A DNA stretch of 64,000 nucleotides, taken from NCBI RefSeq assembly GCF_004804335.1, contig NZ_SRXY01000005.1, forward strand, positions 186,001 to 250,000, in the 5' to 3' direction. The position numbers and the translations under genes are program-made. The notes beneath the pieces are model-generated. The model was not told the origin of the DNA, made no database searches, and saw only the letters and a list, made by a program, of their open reading frames with translations. This document shows, piece after piece, positions 51,853 to 61,519 of the stretch. Source of the stretch: Pacificoceanicola onchidii. GTDB lineage: Bacteria > Pseudomonadota > Alphaproteobacteria > Rhodobacterales > Rhodobacteraceae. The first letter of the stretch is position 1. Each line of letters begins with the position of its first letter.

Positions 51853-52402
51853 GCTCGCCGCTGTCTTTGCCCTGATGGCCTCGCCCGCGCTGGCGACGGG
51901 GCTCTCTGTCGAGATTGCCGGGGAAGGGGCCAATGGCACGGTTGTCATCGACCTCTTCGAGGACGTGGCCCCGGGTCACGTGGCGCAGATCACCGAACTG
52001 GCCGAAGCGGGCGAGTATGACAACGTGGTCTTTCACCGCGTCATCGACGGCTTCATGGCCCAGACCGGCGACGTGATGTTTGGCGACTCCGCTGCTGATG
52101 GGTTCGATATGCGCATGGCGGGTCGGGGTGGATCCGATCGCCCGGACCTCAAGGCCGAGTTCTCGGACATTTCCTATGAGCGCGGCGTGGTCGGCATGGC
52201 CCGCTCGCAGTCTCCGGACAGCGCCAACTCGCAGTTCTTCATCATGTTCGAGCCGGGTCCGTTTCTGAACGGGCAATACACGGTGGTTGGCGAAGTGACT
52301 GAAGGCATGGACGTGGTGGACGCCATCAAGCGCGGCGAAGGCCGCAACGGTGAAGTGTTCGGCGAGCCGGACCGGATGGTGACGGTCACCGTAACCGAAT
52401 AA
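51845..52402 (+). CDS. Cyclophilin-type peptidyl-prolyl isomerase (exported)
   Basis: A protein of 185 residues with a short signal peptide (1-18, MRKLAAVFALMASPALA). The cyclophilin core is parallel to that of the upstream gene: VVFHRVIDGFMAQTGDVM, GVVGMARSQSPDSANSQFFI and FLNGQYTVVGEVTEGMDV. It should act on periplasmic proteins. The 8-nt overlap with ppiB implies one mRNA. A terminator follows. Confidence 0.94.
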   Translation: MRKLAAVFALMASPALATGLSVEIAGEGANGTVVIDLFEDVAPGHVAQITELAEAGEYDNVVFHRVIDGFMAQTGDVMFGDSAADGFDMRMAGRGGSDRPDLKAEFSDISYERGVVGMARSQSPDSANSQFFIMFEPGPFLNGQYTVVGEVTEGMDVVDAIKRGEGRNGEVFGEPDRMVTVTVTE

Positions 52403-52428
52403 GACGCATATCCCGGTGGGATTTTCGA

Positions 52429-52455
52429 AAGGCGGGGCTTTGGCTCCGCCTTTTG
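52429..52455 (+). terminator. Rho-independent terminator after the cyclophilin pair
   Basis: AAGGCGGGGC-TTTG-GCTCCGCCTT (one wobble pair), followed by TTGTG, about 27 bases after the stop. Confidence 0.82.
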
Positions 52456-52519
52456 TGATTCAAATTGGCTTGGGTCTTGTGGGGATTTGCGCCCATGATC
52501 GCCGCAGGAGGATTGAGCC

Positions 52520-53479
52520 ATGCGGATATTGACGTTGCTTCTGGTGGTCTGGGCGGGCGTGGCCTCGGCCGATCCCGGCTTTTGGAAACACGAATGGCCG
52601 AGGACCGATTTCAGCAAGACCACGGTGGAAAACTGGGTCGAGATCATGTCGGGCGGGCCGGGCAAGGACGGCATTCCGGCCTTGAGCGATCCGAAAATGA
52701 TGGCGGTGGCGGACAAGCGCGGCCTTGCGCCGAACGAGCCGGTGATTGCGCTGGAGATGGACGGGGCCAGGGCGCGGGCCTATCCGATCCGCTACCTGAC
52801 CTGGCATGAGATCGTCAATGACCGTGTGGCCGGGGTGCCGGTGGCGGTGACCTTCTGTCCTTTGTGCAACTCGGCGCTGACATTCGAGCGGCAATACCGG
52901 GGCAAGGAGTTGGAGTTCGGCGTGACCGGCAAGCTGCGCAACTCGGACATGGTGATGTACGACAGGCAGACGGAAAGCTGGTGGCAACAGGCGGTTGGCC
53001 TTGGAATCGTTGGAGATTTGACGGGGGTGAAGCTCAAACAGATGCCGTCCTGGATGGAGGATTGGCAGAGTTTCGCCGCGCGTAATCCGGATGGGTTGGT
53101 GATGGCCGAGCCGCCCGCGCGGCGCGATTACGGGCGCAATCCTTATCGCGGCTACGATACCTCACACCGACCGTTTTTGTACAACGGAGAGATGCCGCCG
53201 CATGACATTCCACCGCTGGTGCGGGTGGTTCGGGTGGGGGACCGGGCCTGGCCGCTGACGCGTCTGGCGCGGGCTGGCGAAGTGAAGGAAGCAGGCGTGA
53301 CGCTGTCGTGGCGCGCAGGGCAAGCCTCGGCGCTGGACACCAGCACGATCTCCAAGGGACGCGATGTGGGCTCGGTCCGGGTGCGCGATGCGTCGGGGCG
53401 CGATCTGCCGCATGACGTGATGTTCGCCTTTGCCTTCCACGCGTTCTGGCCGGATGGGGAGTGGATGCTGGGGCAGTGA
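52520..53479 (+). CDS. DUF3179 domain protein, exported
   Basis: A protein of 319 residues with a signal peptide (1-18, ending GVASA). DUF3179 motifs: PVIALEMDGARARAYPIRYL, HEIVNDRVAGVPVAVTFCPL with CNSALTFERQ, and SWWQQAVGLGIVGDL. The CPLC-N pattern suggests a metal or redox site, but no activity is established that I know. GGAGGATTGAGCC precedes the ATG. It is a single gene. Confidence 0.9.
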   Translation: MRILTLLLVVWAGVASADPGFWKHEWPRTDFSKTTVENWVEIMSGGPGKDGIPALSDPKMMAVADKRGLAPNEPVIALEMDGARARAYPIRYLTWHEIVNDRVAGVPVAVTFCPLCNSALTFERQYRGKELEFGVTGKLRNSDMVMYDRQTESWWQQAVGLGIVGDLTGVKLKQMPSWMEDWQSFAARNPDGLVMAEPPARRDYGRNPYRGYDTSHRPFLYNGEMPPHDIPPLVRVVRVGDRAWPLTRLARAGEVKEAGVTLSWRAGQASALDTSTISKGRDVGSVRVRDASGRDLPHDVMFAFAFHAFWPDGEWMLGQ

Positions 53480-53516
53480 TAGTGGGTCTCTGGTTGGTGG
53501 CGGAAGTTTTTCTCAC

Positions 53517-53562
53517 TTCAGGCGCGGCGGCCTGCTGCCTTTGTTCCGCGCCTGTGGTACGG
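53517..53562 (+). repeat. Possible partial third copy (C) of the dispersed repeat
   Basis: The 32-nt core aligns with the terminal hairpin of copy B with about five differences: GGCGCGGCGGCCTGC is shared exactly, then TTCCGCGCC. GCGCGG/CCGCGC pairing is kept and the inner stem is GGC-CTGCT-GCC. It lies between convergent DUF3179 and GNAT genes. It could be an independent GC-rich hairpin. Confidence 0.45.
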
Positions 53563-53588
53563 AGAATGACCGCCAAAAGCTCAACCCG

Positions 53589-54479
53589 TCACGCCGCCAG
53601 CCGCTTCGGCAAGTGCCGTGCTATTGCAGCCAAAGCCCCGAAATGCAGCCATGTCCCGCCCAGCCGGTGCGTTTCTGCCCCTGTGCCGAGCTTGAACCGT
53701 GCCAGCCCCGGTGCGTCCTGCGTGTTGATTGTGCCCAGATCAAGCACACGGTGCCCCTGTTCCGCCAGCGCCTGCATGGCCGTGAACAGAGCAAGGTTCA
53801 TCGCGTTCCGCTTGCGCCCTTCTACCGTCACATGCCCCATCTGCCAGGTCGCCATGGCGCCGTGGCGCAGCATCAAAGCCGCCGCCAGCGGCTCCCCACG
53901 TTGTGACACTTCCCACAGCTGCGCCTTGCCCGGATTGGCCCGCGCAAAGGCCACAGACAGCGCCGGGGGCAGGCTGCGATAGCCCTTCACCTTTGCCTGC
54001 CGCGCTTCTGCCTCGAGCAGCCAATGGTTCGCAGACAAAGGATGCCGTGTCACTCGCAGCCCGGATTTTTCCGCCCGGTTCAGCCGGTTGCGCCATTTCT
54101 GATGCAGCCGGGCGCGCATGGTGGCCGCGTCGGTCAGGGGCACGAGCGCCAGCGTCGCAGGCGTCATCAGAGGCCAGAACCCGGCCTTGATCAAATACTC
54201 GGGCGCAATCCCGTCGCTGTTCAGGATCAGCGGCCTGCCATCCTGCCAGCGCTCAAAGCTGTTCAACCAATCCATGTGATCCGACGGGGCCGCGGCCACC
54301 GGCCCGCGCGAGATCATGTCGACACGGCCCAGCACCGGCAGCTTGCGCGATTGCACCTGCCAGCACAGCCGTTCTGCGCCGCCGCTTTCGCGTTCGATCC
54401 GGCGGATGGGCAACCTCATGGCCTCGCAGGCGCGGGCAAATTCGGCAGATTGGGGGAGCGGGTACAGCAATCCTGTCAT
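53589..54479 (-). CDS. GNAT/FemAB-like acyltransferase
   Basis: A protein of 296 residues with a C-terminal acetyltransferase-like fold: RLHQKWRNRLNRAEKSGLRV, LSVAFARANPGKAQLWEVSQ, PLAAALMLRHGAMATWQMGH and MNLALFTAMQALAEQGHRVL. The layout resembles the BioF2/FemAB-like GNAT proteins that attach amino acids or acyl groups. The substrate is not readable. It is the only gene between DUF3179 and the tyrS region on this strand. Confidence 0.82.
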   Translation of the reverse strand: MTGLLYPLPQSAEFARACEAMRLPIRRIERESGGAERLCWQVQSRKLPVLGRVDMISRGPVAAAPSDHMDWLNSFERWQDGRPLILNSDGIAPEYLIKAGFWPLMTPATLALVPLTDAATMRARLHQKWRNRLNRAEKSGLRVTRHPLSANHWLLEAEARQAKVKGYRSLPPALSVAFARANPGKAQLWEVSQRGEPLAAALMLRHGAMATWQMGHVTVEGRKRNAMNLALFTAMQALAEQGHRVLDLGTINTQDAPGLARFKLGTGAETHRLGGTWLHFGALAAIARHLPKRLAA

Positions 54480-54525
54480 TTGGGCAATTTACGGAATCGA
54501 AACTTTCCGCGTGGTTAATGCGCCC

Positions 54526-54639
54526 ATGAAAAACACGATTGCCCCGCGTCCCCGTCCTACATCCGGCGCCGCCCTGTTGCTGGCCGTGATGCTCTCAGCG
54601 CCGCTTGTTGTGCTCGCTGCCGTGGAAGTTGTTCTATGA
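54526..54639 (+). CDS. Possible small single-TM protein
   Basis: A 37-residue frame, MKNTIAPRPRPTSGAALLLA followed by a hydrophobic helix ending LAAVEVVL: a basic N-terminus then one TM segment. It fits a genuine small membrane protein, but there is no ribosome site before the ATG and a GTG at 54511 is also in frame. It lies between divergent-facing GNAT and the tyrS terminator. Confidence 0.4.
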   Translation: MKNTIAPRPRPTSGAALLLAVMLSAPLVVLAAVEVVL

Positions 54640-54646
54640 CGTAAAC

Positions 54647-54675
54647 GAAAAACGCCGCCCCGGTCAGGGCGGCGC
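54647..54675 (-). terminator. Rho-independent terminator of tyrS
   Basis: On the minus strand CGCCGCCC-TGACC-GGGGCGGCG is followed by TTTTTCG, about 25 bases after the tyrS stop. Confidence 0.88.
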
Positions 54676-54696
54676 ATCCTTAGACATGCGCTGAGA

Positions 54697-55947
54697 TCAG
54701 GCGAGCTTGATCAGCGCGTGGCGTTTCTTGCCTGCGCTGAGTTTGATCGGTGTGGCCAGCGCGCCTGCGTCGAGCACCAGTCCCGCATCGGTCAGAGGCG
54801 CGTCGTCCATGCGTGCGCCGTTCTCCGCGATCAGGCGCTTGGCCTCTTTGCCGGATTTGGCGAGGCCCGAGCGCACGATAAGCTGTACGATGGAGATGCC
54901 GTCACCCACGTCCTCGGCGGAGAGTTCCAGCGTTGGCAGATCGTCGCCAACCCCGCCTTTTTCAAAGACTTCCCGCGCCGTCGCCTCTGCCGCCGCCGCA
55001 GCCTCTGCGCCGTGGCACAGCGTGGTGACAGCATTCGCAAGGACGATCTTCGCTTCGTTGATTTCCGAGCCCGCCAGCGCGCCAAGCCGGTCACACTCCT
55101 CGACCTCGATCTCGGTGTAGAGCTTGAGGAAGCGGCCCACGTCCGCGTCCGTCGTGTTGCGCCAGAACTGCCAGAACTCATAAGGAGAGCGCATCTCCGC
55201 ATTGAGCCAGACCGCGCCGTCCTGCGATTTGCCCATCTTCTTGCCGTCCGATGTGGTCAGAAGCGGCGATGTCAGGCCATAGATCTCATGGTCGAGCACG
55301 CGGCGCGTGAGATCAATACCGTTGACGATATTGCCCCACTGGTCGCTGCCGCCCATCTGGAGCAGACAGCCATAACGGCGATTCAGCTCAAGGAAATCAT
55401 AGGCTTGCAGGATCATGTAGTTGAATTCGAGGAACGAGAGCGATTGCTCCCGGTCAAGCCGCGACTTGACGCTTTCAAAGGCCAGCATCCGGTTGACCGA
55501 GAAATGCCGCCCGATGTCACGCAGGAACTCGAGGTAGTTCAGCCCATCCAGCCACTCGGCGTTGTTGAGCATGAGCGCAGGGTTTTCCGCGCGGTCATAA
55601 TCGAGGTACTTCGCAAAAACCTGTTTGATGCCCGAAATATTGTCGTCGATCTGCTCTTCGGTCAGCAGCGGGCGCTCATCGGCCCGGAAAGACGGATCTC
55701 CCACCTTTGTCGTGCCGCCGCCCATGAGCGTGATCGGCTGATGGCCGGTCTTTTGCAGCCAGCGCAACATCATGATCTGGATCAGGCTGCCCACATGCAG
55801 CGACTTCGCCGTCGCATCAAACCCGATATAGGCCGGCACGCACCCTTTGCTCAGCGCCTCATCAAGGCCCTGATAATCGGTGCAATCGGCAAGGTAGCCG
55901 CGCTGCATCATGATCGCCATGAAATCCGATTTGGGATGGTAGGTCAT
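54697..55947 (-). CDS. tyrS: Tyrosyl-tRNA synthetase
   Basis: A protein of 416 residues from the ATG at 55947 ([14 protein letters not shown]). Class I motifs: HIGH-like SLHVGS in [18 protein letters not shown] and KMSKS-like [10 protein letters not shown]-terminal S4 RNA-binding domain (about 345-410) carries [20 protein letters not shown]. It charges tRNA-Tyr. The ribosome site lies within an inverted repeat upstream. Divergent from anmK with a 56-bp gap. Confidence 0.96.
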   Translation of the reverse strand: MTYHPKSDFMAIMMQRGYLADCTDYQGLDEALSKGCVPAYIGFDATAKSLHVGSLIQIMMLRWLQKTGHQPITLMGGGTTKVGDPSFRADERPLLTEEQIDDNISGIKQVFAKYLDYDRAENPALMLNNAEWLDGLNYLEFLRDIGRHFSVNRMLAFESVKSRLDREQSLSFLEFNYMILQAYDFLELNRRYGCLLQMGGSDQWGNIVNGIDLTRRVLDHEIYGLTSPLLTTSDGKKMGKSQDGAVWLNAEMRSPYEFWQFWRNTTDADVGRFLKLYTEIEVEECDRLGALAGSEINEAKIVLANAVTTLCHGAEAAAAAEATAREVFEKGGVGDDLPTLELSAEDVGDGISIVQLIVRSGLAKSGKEAKRLIAENGARMDDAPLTDAGLVLDAGALATPIKLSAGKKRHALIKLA

Positions 55948-55950
55948 AGG

Positions 55951-55980
55951 GTGCCTCTCGTATACGTGTACGCGAGGCAC
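55951..55980. promoter_or_regulatory. Inverted repeat in the tyrS-anmK divergent gap
   Basis: GTGCCTC-T-CGTA and TACG-C-GAGGCAC form a 12-position inverted repeat with one mismatch. In tyrS mRNA the second arm contains the GAGAGG ribosome site, four bases before the ATG. Immediately right, CTATAAG may be the anmK -10. It could be an operator or an mRNA hairpin. Confidence 0.55.
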
Positions 55981-56003
55981 CTATAAGAGGCGAAAGAGCG
56001 AAG

Positions 56004-57107
56004 GTGAAGGGTAAGTTGACGGCAGAGCCGGTCTGGGCGCTCGGGGCGATGTCCGGCACGTCATTGGACGGCGTGGATGCGGCGCTCTTGCGAACCGATG
56101 GCGAGACAATTTTCGAGTTCGGCGCATCGGCCTATCGCGCCTATTCTGATGCGGAACGTGCGGTGTTGCGCGAAGCCTTGGGGCTTTGGCCGGAAGACGA
56201 TCTGGGCGCGGCTCCCAAAGTCTGTTTTGAAGCCCATCGCGCCGTTTTGGCCGAGTTTGATGCAGCAGAGGTCATCGGCTTTCACGGCCAAACACTGGCG
56301 CATGATCCGGCCGGGCGTGGCACACACCAGATGGGAGACGGCGCGGCTCTGGCCGAGGCGCTCGGCAAACCTGTGGTCTGGGATTTTCGGTCAGCGGATG
56401 TGGCCCTGGGCGGGCAGGGCGCGCCGCTTGCGCCGTTCTTCCATTTCGCCTGTGCCAAGTGGATCGGGGCGCGCGAACCTGTGGCTTTCCTGAACCTTGG
56501 GGGCGTGGGCAACCTGACATGGGTTGATCCGTCAAAGGCCAAACCGCAGGATGACGGGGCGTTGCTGGCCTTCGACACGGGGCCGGCGAATGCACCAATC
56601 AATGATCTGGTGGCAGAACGGCTGGGGCTCGATTGCGACCGAGACGGGGCGCTGGCCCGCAAAGGCCGGGTCGAAGAGGGGGCGCTGGAGCTGTTCCTCG
56701 AAGAGAGCTACTTTCGAAAGATGCCTCCCAAATCCCTGGACCGGGACGATTTTTCGCTGATGCTCGATCTTGTGCGGGAGTTGTCGGATGCGGATGCTGC
56801 GGCCACGATGACCGCCATGGCGGCGACAGCTGTGATGCAGGGCATGGAACACTGCCCGGTGCCGCTGAGCCGTGTTCTGGTGACCGGTGGCGGGCGGCAC
56901 AATCCGGTGATGATGCAGATGCTGTCCGCCGGTCTCGATTGCCCGGTTGAGCCTGTTGAGGCGGTAGGGCTGGATGGCGATATGCTTGAAGCGCAGGCTT
57001 TTGCCTTTCTCGCAGTGCGGGTTTTGCGGGGTTTGCCGACATCAGCGCCCAATACAACCGGTGTTGCGGCGCCCGTTGGAGGCGGGCAAATCAGCCGTCC
57101 GGAATAG
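56004..57107 (+). CDS. anmK: Anhydro-N-acetylmuramic acid kinase
   Basis: A protein of 367 residues with the family start [45 protein letters not shown] and [16 protein letters not shown]. It phosphorylates and opens 1,6-anhydro-MurNAc in cell-wall recycling. The GTG at 56004 is preceded by AGAGCGAAG; a TTG at 56016 is the alternative. Together with glmU/glmS in this window it serves amino-sugar metabolism, but is not in their operon. Confidence 0.95.
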   Translation: MKGKLTAEPVWALGAMSGTSLDGVDAALLRTDGETIFEFGASAYRAYSDAERAVLREALGLWPEDDLGAAPKVCFEAHRAVLAEFDAAEVIGFHGQTLAHDPAGRGTHQMGDGAALAEALGKPVVWDFRSADVALGGQGAPLAPFFHFACAKWIGAREPVAFLNLGGVGNLTWVDPSKAKPQDDGALLAFDTGPANAPINDLVAERLGLDCDRDGALARKGRVEEGALELFLEESYFRKMPPKSLDRDDFSLMLDLVRELSDADAAATMTAMAATAVMQGMEHCPVPLSRVLVTGGGRHNPVMMQMLSAGLDCPVEPVEAVGLDGDMLEAQAFAFLAVRVLRGLPTSAPNTTGVAAPVGGGQISRPE

Positions 57108-57140
57108 GGGACGGGCCTCTGGCCCGTGTTGCCTCCGGCG

Positions 57141-57333
57141 GAGGTATTTGGTGCCCAAAGAAGCGGGGCACGAACAAAAAACGCCCGCCACCGGAAAACC
57201 AGAGACGGGCGTGAAGCAAAGCGGGTCTTCCGCTGGCTTCTTCGGGCGCGGTCATCGGCTCCTCAGCCTGTACCGCACAAACAAGCTACGTGATTACCCT
57301 TAACAGTCGGTTTCTTTGGGCCGTAAATACCTC
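57141..57333. repeat. Element bounded by 22-nt inverted repeats
   Basis: GAGGTATTTGGTGCCCAAAGAA (two halves: GAGGTATTT and GCCCAAAGAA) at 57141-57162 recurs inverted at 57333-57312 with three central mismatches. The 193-bp span between them includes a hairpin with a T6 tail on the minus strand. Confidence 0.6.
57176..57270 (-). ncRNA. Candidate small RNA or leader with terminator
   Basis: On the minus strand ACGCCCG ... CGGGCGT (57212-57181) is followed by TTTTTTG, a good terminator, with a GGCT-GAGG-AGCC hairpin upstream (about 57265-57254). An AGGAG followed by ATG (57255) begins a short frame that runs through the terminator. No downstream gene exists on this strand, so a small RNA is more likely than a leader. 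No promoter is clear. Confidence 0.35.
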
Positions 57334-57378
57334 GGGGTTTGGGGCAGAGCCCCAACGGGGTCCGGGGGCTTGCCCCGG

Positions 57379-57402
57379 AAAAAACCAGCGCGCCGAAGGC
57401 GC
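57379..57402 (-). terminator. Rho-independent terminator of moaA
   Basis: On the minus strand AGCGCC-TTC-GGCGCGCT is followed by GG and T6 (AAAAAA at 57379-57384), about 17 bases after the moaA stop. Confidence 0.8.
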
Positions 57403-57418
57403 TCCGTTTGGCAAGGCT

Positions 57419-58426
57419 TTACCCGCCGGTGTGAGACATGTGGCGCGATACGCGGCCATCGACGGATTGGCGTGAGTAATCGAAATCGTGGCCTTTGGGC
57501 TTCAGGCGGATTGCGGCGCGGATGGCGTCTTCGAGTGCTGCGTCGCTTTCCGGATGGTTGCGCAGTGGACCGCGCAGGTCGGCCATGTCTTCCTGCCCGA
57601 GGCACATGAAAAGCTCGCCGGTGCAGGTCAGGCGCACGCGGTTGCAGCTTTCGCAGAAGTTATGAGAGAGCGGCGTAATGAAACCGACCTTCTGTCCTGT
57701 TTCTTCGATCCGGACATAGCGGGCTGGCCCGCCGGTGCGCTCTGCCAGATCGGTCAGCGTGTACTGTTCTGCCAAACGCGCGCGCAGGTCCGTCAGTTTC
57801 CAATACTGGTCCAGCCGCTGTTCATTGCCGATGTCGCCCATCGGCATGACCTCGATCCACGTCAGATCCATGTCCCGTTCAGCGCACCATTCCGCAATGG
57901 TGAATAGCTCGTCTTCGTTGAACCCTTTGAGAGCCACCGCGTTGATCTTGATCCGCAGTCCAGCCTTCTGGGCCGCGTCGATGCCTCTAAGAACCTGCGG
58001 CAGGCGGCCCCAGCGGGTGATGTCGGCAAACTTCTGTTCGTCCACCGTATCGAGCGACAGGTTGATCCGGCGCACGCCCGCGGCATAAAGATCGTCCGCG
58101 AAACGCTCCAGTTGAGAGCCATTTGTTGTGACCGTCAGTTCCTTGAGCGCGCCGGAGTCGAGGTGGCGGGTCATGGATTGGAAGAACTTCAGGATGTCGC
58201 GCCGCACCAAGGGCTCGCCACCCGTGATGCGCAGCTTTTCCACGCCGAGTTGCACGAAAGTAGAGCAAAGCCGATCCAGTTCTTCCAGCGTCAGCAACTC
58301 TTTCTTGGGCAAAAAGGTCATGTTCTCCGACATGCAATAAACGCAGCGGAAATCGCACCTGTCGGTGACGGAAACCCGAAGATAGGAAATCGGGCGGTGG
58401 AATGGGTCGATCAATGGTGCGGTCAT
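57419..58426 (-). CDS. moaA: GTP 3',8-cyclase (molybdenum cofactor biosynthesis)
   Basis: A radical SAM enzyme of 335 residues. The first cluster is bound by CDFRCVYC (residues about 24-31), the second by [16 protein letters not shown]-binding [11 protein letters not shown] follows. The C-terminus ends in the double Gly needed for activity (HTGG). It converts GTP to the precursor used by MoaC. No other moa gene is in the window; it has its own terminator. Confidence 0.96.
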   Translation of the reverse strand: MTAPLIDPFHRPISYLRVSVTDRCDFRCVYCMSENMTFLPKKELLTLEELDRLCSTFVQLGVEKLRITGGEPLVRRDILKFFQSMTRHLDSGALKELTVTTNGSQLERFADDLYAAGVRRINLSLDTVDEQKFADITRWGRLPQVLRGIDAAQKAGLRIKINAVALKGFNEDELFTIAEWCAERDMDLTWIEVMPMGDIGNEQRLDQYWKLTDLRARLAEQYTLTDLAERTGGPARYVRIEETGQKVGFITPLSHNFCESCNRVRLTCTGELFMCLGQEDMADLRGPLRNHPESDAALEDAIRAAIRLKPKGHDFDYSRQSVDGRVSRHMSHTGG

Positions 58427-58510
58427 GGGGGTAACCTAGGCTTCGGCGGATATTTGAGCAAGAGTTAGGGTGAATTTGTGTTAAGGCGACCAAGGTCGTA
58501 GGGTGCGGGC

Positions 58511-59014
58511 ATGAGAGCAGTATTGTTGACCAGCGTTGTCCTGAGCCTTGCCGCCTGTGGAAACACGGCGAGCTTTCTGAAACCAAAGCCCGAGGCAGGC
58601 CCGGGGCCCCAGAGCGCGGACGGGCAGATCCGGCCGGAGGCGCGCCCTGATGGCGTGACCGCGCCGCCGCCGCCTCCGGAAGCCCGCACTGTCGAGGAAT
58701 TTGATACGACCACCGCCGAGGACCGCGCGGAGGCTGCCGCGCCGCCGGAGCCGGCCGGTGAGAAGAGCCTCGGGACAACCGTGGCCTCGCTTGGAGATGT
58801 GGCCAAACCGGGGTTCTGGCTCGAGACGCCTTTGGTGTCCGCGCCGGGCAAGGGGCGGGTGGTCAACCCGGCCACCGGCAAATCCGCCCAGGTCGATCTG
58901 ATCCCGATTGAAGGCCCTGCTACAGCGGGCAGCCGGATTTCGCTGGCCGCCATGAGGCTAATTGAGGCCGCTTTGACAGACTTGCCGACTTTGGAAGTGT
59001 ATTCAGGCGGTTAA
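58511..59014 (+). CDS. Putative lipoprotein, Pro/Ala/Glu-rich
   Basis: A protein of 167 residues with a lipoprotein signal: MRAVLLTSVVLSLAACGN, the lipobox being LAAC (Cys at residue 16). A disordered region rich in Pro, Ala and Glu (about 20-90) precedes a small conserved segment PGFWLETPLVSAPGKGRVV and LIPIEGPATAGSRISLAAM. Related proteins are often mislabelled D-galactarate dehydratase; nothing here supports an enzyme. Its last four bases overlap the convergent DNA repair gene. Confidence 0.82.
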   Translation: MRAVLLTSVVLSLAACGNTASFLKPKPEAGPGPQSADGQIRPEARPDGVTAPPPPPEARTVEEFDTTTAEDRAEAAAPPEPAGEKSLGTTVASLGDVAKPGFWLETPLVSAPGKGRVVNPATGKSAQVDLIPIEGPATAGSRISLAAMRLIEAALTDLPTLEVYSGG

Positions 59015-59685
59015 AGGTACTTCCCGGCTTCGCGCCGGGCAAAGGCCTTCATCTGGTCTCCGTGGCTTTCGAGGAAAGCCTGCACACGCGGTGCATCGTG
59101 TTTTGACAATTCGCGCAGCCACCACGCCACGGCCTTCTGAATGAACCATGCGCGATCCTCGACATAGGATGCGGCCCAGCCGAGAACCCGGTCGCGGATG
59201 GCAAGATCCTGATCTGACGGGAAGTTCTGCTTGGTCCAGGGCAGGGTCATGACAAGGGCCGCGCGTTTGGTCCAAAGGTGTTCGGAGGTTGTCCATGCTT
59301 CGACCGTATCGAGCCGCGACGGGTCCGCAAGAAGCCGCCGCGCACCGGCGGAACAGGCGTGATCGGCGATGGCCCAGGCATCGAACTCAGGCACCCAAGA
59401 TGTGATCAGCGCCCATGCGTCCTGATCCGGGCGCAGCCGCGCTTGGGTGAGCAGTTTGGCGGCGGCGATGCGGGCTTCGTGGATGTCGGTTCGCCAGAGT
59501 TCATCTGCGAGCGTCACGCGCGCTTCGACGGACAGTTCGCGCCGCCAACCCTTTGTCAGATCATTCAAAACCGGGTTCGGCACGCCAAGATAGGTGCGCG
59601 GCGCCTTGTGGTAGGCGGCGCTTCCGGCGGCGCGGGTCTCGTCCGCCTCCGCCTTCATGGCATCAAGCGCTTCGTCCAAAGTCAT
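59011..59685 (-). CDS. DNA alkylation repair protein (HEAT-like, AlkC/AlkD family)
   Basis: A protein of 224 residues from the ATG at 59685 (MTLDEALDAMKAEADE). Helical throughout with YLGVPNPVLNDLTKGW, SWVPEFDAWAIADHACSAGA, and a C-terminal AWWLRELSKHDAPRVQAFLE, typical of AlkD-like glycosylases that excise alkylated bases. A TTG at 59706 would overlap the glmS stop. It follows glmS closely on the same strand, probably by readthrough. Confidence 0.87.
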   Translation of the reverse strand: MTLDEALDAMKAEADETRAAGSAAYHKAPRTYLGVPNPVLNDLTKGWRRELSVEARVTLADELWRTDIHEARIAAAKLLTQARLRPDQDAWALITSWVPEFDAWAIADHACSAGARRLLADPSRLDTVEAWTTSEHLWTKRAALVMTLPWTKQNFPSDQDLAIRDRVLGWAASYVEDRAWFIQKAVAWWLRELSKHDAPRVQAFLESHGDQMKAFARREAGKYL

Positions 59686-59698
59686 GCCGAAGGTCCCG

Positions 59699-61516
<1,818 letters not shown>

Positions 61517-61519
61517 TTG

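Larger units (their letters stand above)
57108..57418. other. Structured intergenic region between anmK and moaA
   Basis: About 310 bases without a supported protein gene. From left: an ACGGGCC-TCT-GGCCCGT hairpin (57111-57127), one 22-nt inverted-repeat arm (57141-57162), the terminator of a possible minus-strand RNA (57176-57212), its body, the second arm (57312-57333), a GC-rich hairpin CCGGGG-GCTTG-CCCCGG (57363-57378), and the moaA terminator. Confidence 0.6.
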
